Source: an uncultured Bacteroidota bacterium
GTDB taxonomy: Bacteria; Bacteroidota; Bacteroidia; UKL13-3
Assembly (NCBI GenBank): GCA_903907885.1
Contig: CAIVPY010000441.1
Coordinates: forward strand, 1-7,266
DNA length: 7,266 bases
Direction: 5' to 3'
Shown: positions 1-5,965 of the stretch, piece by piece
Layout of the letters: each line of letters begins with the position of its first letter
Numbering within the stretch: position 1 is the stretch's first letter
Position numbers and translations under genes: made by a program
Notes under the pieces: generated by a model
The model's database searches: none
What the model was told of the DNA's origin: nothing
Seen by the model: only the letters and a program-made list of their open reading frames with translations

Positions 1-181
1 CGTGGTTATAAATGTTTCGATAATATTCTTTTCTTGTTCCTTTAAAACGTACCTCAACAATATCAAAAGGTTTTATATGGTCTGGCAAATCAATATTGCC
101 CAACCAATCGTAAGTATTCAATTTATTGCATCCACCAGTGCTACATCCACCGCTGCTGCATCCGCCACTTCCACATGCCAT
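1..181 (-). CDS. PSP1-domain protein (RicT/YaaT-like), N-terminal 60 codons, cut by the window edge
   Basis: An open minus-strand frame begins at the ATG at 181-179 and is still open at the window edge (60 codons read by hand). The N-terminus is Cys/Gly-rich, with cysteines at residues 3, 8, 13 and 18, each separated by four residues ending in Gly-Gly. It is followed by NKLNTYDWLGNIDLPDH and then FDIVEVRFKGTRKEYYRN. This CNKL..(F/Y)DWL pattern is what I recognise as the start of Bacteroidota PSP1-domain proteins, and the segment after it would be the first strand of the PSP1 domain, which continues outside the window. The Bacillus relative RicT (YaaT) forms a complex with RicA and RicF that binds iron-sulfur clusters and affects RNA processing; whether this holds here is inference. 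It lies 76 bases downstream of holB on the same strand and is probably cotranscribed. No clear Shine-Dalgarno sequence precedes the ATG. The protein is truncated only by the window. Confidence 0.85.
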   Translation of the reverse strand, partial: MACGSGGCSSGGCSTGGCNKLNTYDWLGNIDLPDHIKPFDIVEVRFKGTRKEYYRNIYNH

Positions 182-257
182 GTTTATTATATATCTTTAA
201 AAAAATCGTTTTAAAAAATTGATTTCAATTCCAAAAGAATTGCTGTTTGAAAAACAC

Positions 258-1373
258 CTAAGCACTTTTCAATTGGGTGCCAATATACAAAGAAAGGTTT
301 AAAACCATGATTTTTACATTGGCATTACGCTCAATATGGAAAATAGCATCTCCCATGGCTTTCGAAATATTTTCAATGTTGTTGGCATTCATCATTTTAC
401 TAAATTTATCAAAAAAGGCAAACTCTTCATCACTCACCCTAAGGGTACTTCTATCGCCATATTTATAAATAAAGGTAGCTCGAATCATTTGTAAACTATA
501 ATCTAAGAAGCTTTTCAAAGTTTCTTTTCCCATGCCTGCAAACTCTTCGCTACGGTCTAATACTTTCTTAAAATCTTTTTGAGATGCGTAACATTCACGA
601 AGCCAGTCCATAAATGTTTTGCTATAACTTTCATGCTTCACATCTATTAGTTGAAGAGCCAAATTATAATTACCATCCGATATGCGTGAAATAGCTTCGG
701 CATTTTTAGGTTCTATTTCTTTTTGGTTAATCAACGAATCTATAATGTCTTCGTCCTTTATTTTTGGTATTTTTACCAATTGAGCACGTGAAAGAATGGT
801 TCCTAATATTTTTTCTGAATCGTTTGCTACTAATAATATCAGGGTACCAACAGGGGGCTCTTCTAATAGTTTTAATAATATATTTCCCTCGGTTTTAAGG
901 TACTCGGGCATCCAAATAATTAATACTTTATATTTTGCTTCAAAGGCTTTTAGTGATAACCTTCTAAAAATATCTCGACATTCTTCGGCTGTAATATTTC
1001 CTTGTTTTTTGCTCTCTTTGTCTATAGTACTGAGCCAATCGTAATCGTTCTGGTAAACATTTTCAAGAATGGCTTCTCGCCAATTCTCTAAAATTTCAAT
1101 GCTTGTTTTGATAGGAGTAACGGTAGGAAAAGTGAAATGTAAATCAGGATGAATATATTTTTGATATTTTACACAAGAAGGACAGATGCCACAACTGTCC
1201 TCATTTGTTGCATTTGTACAATTGATATATTGTGCGTATGCAATGGCTAATGCCAAATTGCCCGAGCCTTCTGCTCCTAAAAAGAGTTGGGTATTGCTTA
1301 TTCTGCCACTATTGGCTGTTCGAATAAGTTTTTGTTTAATCTCTTTGTTTCCAATTATTTCGCTAAATCTCAC
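258..1373 (-). CDS. holB: DNA polymerase III subunit delta' (clamp loader)
   Basis: The product is the delta prime subunit of the replicative clamp loader, which with the tau/gamma and delta subunits opens and loads the beta sliding clamp. In the 371-residue protein from the GTG start, the RFSEIIGNKEIKQKLI opening is typical of clamp-loader AAA+ modules. A P-loop-like GAEGSGN lies at about residues 33-39. Four zinc-module cysteines follow (C52, C61, C64, C67, with CGICPSC), then HPDLH. The Walker B position reads LIIWMPEYLK rather than a DEAx box, and the SRC-like arginine motif reads SRAQ near residue 195. The degenerate Walker B agrees with delta prime being a non-hydrolysing subunit. The frame can be extended to a TTG at 1403, but the extra ten residues do not resemble the family and overlap a possible -7 box, so I prefer the GTG at 1373. 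It ends with TAG at 258. It is transcribed divergently from the small zinc-ribbon gene and upstream of the PSP1-domain gene. Confidence 0.93.
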   Translation of the reverse strand: MRFSEIIGNKEIKQKLIRTANSGRISNTQLFLGAEGSGNLALAIAYAQYINCTNATNEDSCGICPSCVKYQKYIHPDLHFTFPTVTPIKTSIEILENWREAILENVYQNDYDWLSTIDKESKKQGNITAEECRDIFRRLSLKAFEAKYKVLIIWMPEYLKTEGNILLKLLEEPPVGTLILLVANDSEKILGTILSRAQLVKIPKIKDEDIIDSLINQKEIEPKNAEAISRISDGNYNLALQLIDVKHESYSKTFMDWLRECYASQKDFKKVLDRSEEFAGMGKETLKSFLDYSLQMIRATFIYKYGDRSTLRVSDEEFAFFDKFSKMMNANNIENISKAMGDAIFHIERNANVKIMVLNLSLYIGTQLKSA

Positions 1374-1390
1374 GGTGATAAGTTTTGAAA

Positions 1391-1398
1391 CAAAGTAA
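1391..1398 (-). promoter_or_regulatory. Possible -7 box for holB
   Basis: Read on the minus strand this is TTACTTTG, one mismatch from the Bacteroidota -7 consensus TAnnTTTG. It would put the transcript start about a dozen bases before the preferred GTG start at 1373. I see no convincing -33 element, so this is a weak call. Confidence 0.35.
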
Positions 1399-1453
1399 AG
1401 CAATTGAACAGAATAATTCTTAATGTAAAATTACTTTATAAAAAAAAATGTTG

Positions 1454-1461
1454 TACCCTTG
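1454..1461 (+). promoter_or_regulatory. Possible -7 box for the small zinc-ribbon gene
   Basis: TACCCTTG followed by CA matches the Bacteroidota TAnnTTTG box at all but one position and lies 34 bases before the ATG at 1496. It forms exactly the eight-base loop between TGTTG (1449-1453) and CAACA (1462-1466), a short inverted repeat that might be chance or an operator. The -33 region offers only TTAC at 1431-1434. Confidence 0.4.
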
Positions 1462-1495
1462 CAACAATTTAATTCGCTTTTGCGACTAAGATGGT

Positions 1496-1750
1496 ATGGC
1501 TTTTCTTCCCAACATAGCATATTTTTTTATTAGCCTTGTAATCACTTACATTTTCTATTTAGTGATTTTTGTAATAATTAAAGTAAGGCCCGTTAAATCT
1601 TGCATTAATTGTGGAGGAAAAGATTTTGAACGGATAAAAAGAAATGACCTAATTAGATACTTATATCCATTTTTAAAAATACAACATCTTTGGTGCCGAA
1701 AATGCTGGGAGCGCTATTATACCTTTGATCAAAACTGGAAAGACAAGTAA
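1496..1750 (+). CDS. Small membrane protein with a C-terminal zinc-ribbon-like four-cysteine motif, function unknown
   Basis: This 84-residue protein is not one I can name. Residues about 7-30 form a single strongly hydrophobic helix rich in Ile, Phe, Val and Tyr. It is followed by positive residues (KVRPVK), which by the positive-inside rule would leave the C-terminus in the cytoplasm. The tail carries two CxxC pairs, C36-x2-C39 followed by GG and C67-x2-C70, with 27 residues between the pairs. This is the layout of a small zinc ribbon, here joined to aromatic and basic residues (IKRND, RYLYPFL, CWERYYTF). The ATG at 1491 in another frame meets a stop after eight codons, so the ATG at 1496 is the usable start. 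No Shine-Dalgarno sequence is visible. It is probably its own transcript: holB diverges upstream and a possible terminator follows. The paired cysteines and the clean membrane segment argue that it is a real gene; no role can be given. Confidence 0.75.
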   Translation: MAFLPNIAYFFISLVITYIFYLVIFVIIKVRPVKSCINCGGKDFERIKRNDLIRYLYPFLKIQHLWCRKCWERYYTFDQNWKDK

Positions 1751-1783
1751 TTTTCTGAAAAAATCTTATTCAACTTATTACCT

Positions 1784-1818
1784 ATTTGTTTTGACACTCA
1801 CTTCACTTTAAAACAAAT
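1784..1818 (+). terminator. Possible AT-rich intrinsic terminator after the small zinc-ribbon gene
   Basis: ATTTGTTTTGA (1784-1794) pairs with TTAAAACAAAT (1808-1818). This gives 11 pairs including one G-U and one G-C, around a 13-base loop, and it is followed by T residues to 1821. It sits between the stop at 1750 and the next promoter. Because the stem is almost entirely A-T, its stability is low and the call is tentative. Confidence 0.35.
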
Positions 1819-1854
1819 TTTGTCTAAAAGTAAAATTACATTCACATAAGTAAT

Positions 1855-1862
1855 TACTTTTG
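1855..1862 (+). promoter_or_regulatory. -7 promoter box for the TonB-dependent receptor operon
   Basis: TACTTTTG is an exact match to the Bacteroidota consensus TAnnTTTG and is followed by CA, as is common there. The ATG at 1874 begins only 11 bases after the box, so the transcript would have a leader of just a few bases. No TTG lies at the usual spacing upstream; the nearest TTTTG (1818-1822) is about 32 bases away. Confidence 0.55.
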
Positions 1863-1873
1863 CAGTCCATTTT

Positions 1874-4264
1874 ATGAAATACAAAATACTTAACTTAATT
1901 ACAGCCGTTCTTTTTATAACAAATTTATCCGTAAACGCTCAGCATGTAAAAAAATTTGCCATTAGTGGCGAAGTTAAAGATGCTAAGAATGGCGAAGAGC
2001 TAATTGGCGCGAGCGTGTCTATTCCTTCGCTAAAAGTAGGTACTGTAACTAATGCGTATGGCTTTTACTCGCTAAGCGTTCCCCTTGGCAACTATGATGT
2101 TGAGTTCGCCTATTTGGGTTACAAAACCATCGTTAAGAAAATTGAATTAACACAAAACTTGAGGCTAAGTTTAGAACTTAACGAAGACAAAAAACAACTA
2201 AAAGAAGTAGTTGTATCTGGAGATAAGCCTACTGCAAGCAATGTAGAACAAAACAAAATGAGTGTAGTAAGGGTGGAGATGAAAGAGGTGAAAAAAATCC
2301 CATTGTTGCTAGGTGAAGTAGATATTATAAAAGCAGTGCAACTACTTCCTGGTGTGCAAGCTGCTGGGGATGGAAGCTCAAACCTGATTGTGCGTGGTGG
2401 AAATATTGATCATAACCTTGTTCAATTAGATGAGGCTGTGGTTTACAACCCTAGTCATGTGTTTGGATTTTTCAGTACTTTTAATGGTGATGCCATTAAA
2501 GATTTTGATTTGTACAAAGGAGGAATACCTGCACAGTTTGGCGGTAGGTTAGCGTCTGTGTTAGATGTGCGTATGCGTGATGGAAACTCTAAAAAGTTTC
2601 AAGCTACAGGTGGTATTGGATTGTTATCTTCTAGATTAACCATTGAAGGACCTATACAAAAAGACAAAACTTCATTTCTTATCTCGGGACGTAGAAGTTA
2701 TTTTGATGTTTTCTTTCCTTTATCAAGCCAATTGGACGGAACTACTGCGTGGTTTGGTGATTTGAATATTAAAGTAAACCATACAATAAGTGACAAAGAC
2801 AAGGTATTTGTTTCTGCATACATGGGCAGAGACAAACTCGGTTTTGGCGATTTGTTTGGTTTTGGTTGGGGAAATTATACCACAACAGCTCGTTGGAATC
2901 ATATTTTTAGTAGCAAATTATTTTTAAATACCACGGCAGCTTTTAGTCGCTATGATTATAATTTTGATTTGAACATTGCCAAAAATTTAAATTTTACTCG
3001 TACCAATTTTATCAATGATTTGAACTTGAAAATTGATGGAAACTATTTCATATCACCTAAAAACACTATGAAATTTGGAACCAAACAAACTTATTTTGTT
3101 TTTGAGCCAGGTAATCGCACCAAGATAACACCAGAATCGATTGTTACCGACTCATCACTAAACAATAAGAAGGCTTATCAACAAGACTACTATGCCAGCA
3201 ACAGCCAGAAATTTGGTGCCCGTTTTACAGCAGAATATGGCATTAGATTAAGTGTTTTTTCAAGCATATCGGGTAGGAATTATAACTATATAACCACACC
3301 AATTTTTAAGGACAATGGCTCGTTAAAAGAAGGTGTTTTTAACCCCAGCAATCCTTATACCGATTATAACACTATTAATAATACCTATTATGGATGGGAA
3401 CCTCGTTTAAACATGACCTACCTGCTTAATTCAAAAAGTAGTATCAAAGCATCTTACAATCGTATGTATCAGTATATGCACTTAATTCAAAACATTTCGG
3501 CAGCTACTGGTCAAGAGTTTTGGATACCTTCCGATAAAATGGTGAAACCTCAAATGAGCGATCAAGTGGCTATAGGCTATTTTAGAAATTTTAAAGAAAA
3601 TGTAATTGAATTCTCAGTTGAAGCTTATTACAAATGGATGAGCAATACACTTCAGCTGAGAGATGATGCACAAATTGACTTTAATGATGCCATAGAAAGA
3701 GAATTGGTGGTGGGGCAAGGACGTGCATATGGCTTAGAGTTTTTTCTTAGAAAGCGCACTGGAAAAACAACAGGATGGATAGGTTACACACTTGCCAAAT
3801 CTGAGCGTCAGGCTGATGGGATAAATAACAACGAATGGTATCCTTTTAGGTATGATAGAAGAAATTATGTAACAGTTACCATTAATCACGATATAAGCGA
3901 TAGGGTAAGTGTAGGTGCTAATTTTATATATGCTACAGGTGATGCTTTTACCATTGCATCTCAACGATATACCTTAGAGTCGTTTGATGGAAGAAGACAA
4001 ACGCCTAGTATACAATATGCCAGTAGAAACTCAGCTCGCTTCCCAGACTATCATCGTTTAGACTTGTCTGTAACGATAAATCGCAAAAAAACACCTGGTA
4101 AAACATACAAAAATGATAGCTATTGGGTATTCTCTTTATACAACGCCTATGGACAAAAAAACCCATATACACTTAGCTATGGAACCGATAACAATGTACC
4201 TGTGGTTTACAAATGGTATTTATTTACCTATGTTCCTGCTGTAACTTATAATTTCAAATTCTAA
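1874..4264 (+). CDS. TonB-dependent outer-membrane receptor with N-terminal carboxypeptidase-like regulatory domain
   Basis: This 796-residue outer-membrane receptor would import or bind a substrate using TonB/ExbBD energy. It has a signal peptide of about 22 residues (hydrophobic core LITAVLFIT, probable cleavage after SVNA). A carboxypeptidase-regulatory-like beta-sandwich spans roughly residues 28-105, with ISGEVKDAKNGEELIGASVSI, the TNAYGFYSL turn and GYKT. A linker with KEVVVSG at 110-116 leads to the plug domain, about 120-237, with LLPGVQAAGDGSSNLIVRGG at 157-176, LDEAVVYNP and FDLYKGGIPAQFGGRLASVLDVR. The rest to 796 is the beta-barrel, with alternating aromatic strands and a C-terminal YNFKF ending in Phe, as in BAM substrates. 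The layout is full length for the family. The DUF4249 lipoprotein gene starts 15 bases after the stop, so the two form an operon. The barrel sequence does not tell me the substrate, and no TonB box is obvious. It is not a clear SusC, since no SusD follows. Confidence 0.93.
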   Translation: MKYKILNLITAVLFITNLSVNAQHVKKFAISGEVKDAKNGEELIGASVSIPSLKVGTVTNAYGFYSLSVPLGNYDVEFAYLGYKTIVKKIELTQNLRLSLELNEDKKQLKEVVVSGDKPTASNVEQNKMSVVRVEMKEVKKIPLLLGEVDIIKAVQLLPGVQAAGDGSSNLIVRGGNIDHNLVQLDEAVVYNPSHVFGFFSTFNGDAIKDFDLYKGGIPAQFGGRLASVLDVRMRDGNSKKFQATGGIGLLSSRLTIEGPIQKDKTSFLISGRRSYFDVFFPLSSQLDGTTAWFGDLNIKVNHTISDKDKVFVSAYMGRDKLGFGDLFGFGWGNYTTTARWNHIFSSKLFLNTTAAFSRYDYNFDLNIAKNLNFTRTNFINDLNLKIDGNYFISPKNTMKFGTKQTYFVFEPGNRTKITPESIVTDSSLNNKKAYQQDYYASNSQKFGARFTAEYGIRLSVFSSISGRNYNYITTPIFKDNGSLKEGVFNPSNPYTDYNTINNTYYGWEPRLNMTYLLNSKSSIKASYNRMYQYMHLIQNISAATGQEFWIPSDKMVKPQMSDQVAIGYFRNFKENVIEFSVEAYYKWMSNTLQLRDDAQIDFNDAIERELVVGQGRAYGLEFFLRKRTGKTTGWIGYTLAKSERQADGINNNEWYPFRYDRRNYVTVTINHDISDRVSVGANFIYATGDAFTIASQRYTLESFDGRRQTPSIQYASRNSARFPDYHRLDLSVTINRKKTPGKTYKNDSYWVFSLYNAYGQKNPYTLSYGTDNNVPVVYKWYLFTYVPAVTYNFKF

Positions 4265-4279
4265 ACCAAAACGGTATCC

Positions 4280-5083
4280 ATGAAAAACACATATATTCAA
4301 ATATTATCGATTGTCTTTTTTAGCCTATTTGCAGTTTCTTGTAAAGAAAAAATAAATATTGATGTGCCCGATGGCGATTCAAAACTTGTGATAGAAGCTG
4401 AGTTAAGTACAGAGGTGGATAGCTCTTTTGTAAGATTGACTAAGAGTGCTAATTATTATTCGAGTGCAGATTACTTAAAGGTAACAGATGCCTTGGTATT
4501 GGTCAACACAGATACCTTTTATCATATGGCAAATGGCGTATATAAACCAAAAGCATCATACCAAGCTGTTGCAAACACAATTTACAATTTGAAAATTGTT
4601 GCAGAAGGAAAAATGTACACATCAAGCAGTAAATTAACTCCTATGTTCAGAGTGGATAGTCTTCAACAGGTTCTTAAACCTGCACAAGGGTTTTTTAAAG
4701 AGGGATACACAGTTAAGTATTTTGGATTTGACAACAGAGAGCCTATAAAGTATACCTATTTCCGTTTTGGCAAAAATGATTTACAAGCTAATGACTCATT
4801 ATTTGATGCGAAAATTTTATTTGATAATGGAACCACTCAAAGTGGTCTTTATGAGTTTGAATTGCCTTTTTTACGATTGAAAAAGGGCGATTATACTTAT
4901 ATGATTTTTCGTTCGATTGATAAAAATATGTTCGATTTTATCAATGCTTTTAATAGTCAATCGTCTGGCGCTCCAGGTCCTTTTCAAGTGCCACCAGCCA
5001 ATTTACCTACAAATATTGTTGGAGGTGCTTTGGGTTATTTTGCGACTTATGATGTAGTAAGATCAAGAATTTATATAAAGTAG
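4280..5083 (+). CDS. DUF4249-family lipoprotein, partner of the TonB-dependent receptor
   Basis: This 267-residue lipoprotein has a short signal peptide ending in the lipobox FAVSC, so Cys21 is the probable lipidated residue. The sequence after it (KEKINIDVPDGDSKLVIEAEL) is the opening I associate with DUF4249 proteins: a beta-rich start with a conserved VIEA-type strand, then DSSFVRLTKSANYYS and VTDALVLV. The C-terminal NIVGGALGYFATYDVVR (residues 245-261) matches the family's glycine-rich end, so it appears complete. Members of this family commonly follow TonB-dependent receptors in Bacteroidota, and here only 15 bases separate the genes. By analogy with SusC/SusD it may be a surface or periplasmic accessory for capture or docking of substrate. 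The residues after Cys21 (K, E, K) partly resemble lipoprotein export signals described for Bacteroidota, so surface exposure is possible but unproved. Biochemical function is unknown. Confidence 0.85.
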   Translation: MKNTYIQILSIVFFSLFAVSCKEKINIDVPDGDSKLVIEAELSTEVDSSFVRLTKSANYYSSADYLKVTDALVLVNTDTFYHMANGVYKPKASYQAVANTIYNLKIVAEGKMYTSSSKLTPMFRVDSLQQVLKPAQGFFKEGYTVKYFGFDNREPIKYTYFRFGKNDLQANDSLFDAKILFDNGTTQSGLYEFELPFLRLKKGDYTYMIFRSIDKNMFDFINAFNSQSSGAPGPFQVPPANLPTNIVGGALGYFATYDVVRSRIYIK

Positions 5084-5113
5084 TTGTTGTAAAAAGGTGT
5101 CAACTGAAATTTT

Positions 5114-5143
5114 TTGTGGCTTCATTAGCTTAACTTATCTTTG
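5114..5143 (+). promoter_or_regulatory. Bacteroidota-type promoter (-33 TTG, 19-base spacer, -7 TATCTTTG) for the DUF4292/EnvC unit
   Basis: A TTTTTG run ending at 5116 (TTG 5114-5116) is followed by 19 bases and TATCTTTG at 5136-5143, an exact TAnnTTTG match. This is the consensus arrangement for the Bacteroidota primary sigma factor. Transcription should start near 5149-5151, about 20 bases before the ATG at 5171. It lies in the 87-base gap after the DUF4249 gene and shows that the downstream pair is its own transcription unit. Confidence 0.7.
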
Positions 5144-5170
5144 TTTGATAGAAATTCATACCCAAAATAA

Positions 5171-5965
5171 ATGAACAGAATAAATTTTTTCGTTGCTTTA
5201 TTAGTTATTATACTTTCTGTATCATGCAAAAGCAAAAAAAAACTAACACAAACTACTGACACAAAATCTACAATTGAAGGCAAATCTACTTTAGCTCATA
5301 CCGATGCTGCATTAAAACAAATAAAACAAAACAAAAACGATTACACATACTTGAAAGCTGATGCATCTGCAGCATACAATGACGGCAAAAATGCCTATGA
5401 TTTAGATGTAGAATTGGTATGCGAAAAGGATAAATACATTTGGATGAAAGTAACGGCATTGTTTGGTATTGAAGCTGCTCGAATAATGATAACACCAGAA
5501 AAAATTGAATTGCTTGATAGATTAAATCGAAAACATATTTTGGCGAATTTTTCTTATTTAAAATCGTTTACCGATATACCATTAACTTTTATTCAGTTAC
5601 AAAATTTAATAGTAGGCAATGCCTTATTTGATGTTGATGTGAACCAAACCATTGTTGAGAATATGGGTGTAGAGATGCTTGTGAATTACATGTTCAACCA
5701 AAACAAACAGAGCAATATTTATAATACTACTAACTATAAAAATCGACTAAGCTTGGTAAACGATACTTTGAAAAATCAAAGCCTGCAAATAGACTATAGT
5801 GATTTTGTAGTAAATGGTACAAATGCTTTTCCAGCTAACATTTCTATTAACATTAAGAGCGAAAAAAATGTTGCCTGCCAATTTAAATTAAGCAATTTTG
5901 CATTTGATAAAAAAGGAGAGGTACAATTTAGTGTTCCAAAAAGTTACCAAGAAATTAAGTATTAA
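5171..5965 (+). CDS. DUF4292-family lipoprotein (LolA/LolB-like fold suspected)
   Basis: This 264-residue protein has a signal peptide with core FFVALLVIILSV and a lipobox LSVSC, making Cys19 the probable lipid anchor. A basic Lys-rich stretch follows (KSKKK), then a polar linker to about residue 55. The folded part shows the signature I associate with DUF4292: a strand-rich DLDVELVCEKDKYIWMKV, then TALFGIEAARIMITPEKIELLDRLN (residues 95-119) and an LQNLIVGN motif at 143-150. I believe this family is grouped with the LolA/LolB lipoprotein-trafficking proteins, which use a hydrophobic-cavity beta-barrel half; the grouping is from memory and the function here is not shown. It is the first gene after its own promoter. 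The last 35 bases overlap the start of the EnvC-family gene, which suggests translational coupling. Pairing of DUF4292 with an EnvC-type protein recurs in Bacteroidota. Confidence 0.85.
   Translation: MNRINFFVALLVIILSVSCKSKKKLTQTTDTKSTIEGKSTLAHTDAALKQIKQNKNDYTYLKADASAAYNDGKNAYDLDVELVCEKDKYIWMKVTALFGIEAARIMITPEKIELLDRLNRKHILANFSYLKSFTDIPLTFIQLQNLIVGNALFDVDVNQTIVENMGVEMLVNYMFNQNKQSNIYNTTNYKNRLSLVNDTLKNQSLQIDYSDFVVNGTNAFPANISINIKSEKNVACQFKLSNFAFDKKGEVQFSVPKSYQEIKY

Noticed and set aside
2..214. Plus-strand open frame of 70 codons opposite the PSP1 gene
   Set aside because: It is the antisense shadow of the Cys/Gly-rich start of the PSP1 gene; its Ser/Ala/Thr repeat only mirrors those codons.
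217..230. Palindrome AATTGATTTCAATT between holB and the PSP1 gene, followed on the minus strand by a T-run
   Set aside because: The stem is five pairs with a single G-C, too weak to call a terminator, and it would separate two genes that look cotranscribed.
277..1398. Three plus-strand frames opposite holB (277-468, 796-1044, 1186-1398)
   Set aside because: They lie inside a well-supported clamp-loader gene, have no family features, and their hydrophobic look comes from antisense reading.
1374..1403. TTG start at 1403 for holB
   Set aside because: The added ten residues do not look like the delta prime N-terminus and cover a possible promoter box; the GTG at 1373 leads straight into the family opening.
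5086..5104. GTTG/CAAC inverted repeat after the DUF4249 gene as a terminator
   Set aside because: Only four pairs with an 11-base loop and no extension in either direction; indistinguishable from chance.
5898..5930. TTG start at 5898 for the EnvC-family gene
   Set aside because: It would place eleven polar residues before the signal peptide and move the start upstream of the purine-rich ribosome-binding run.
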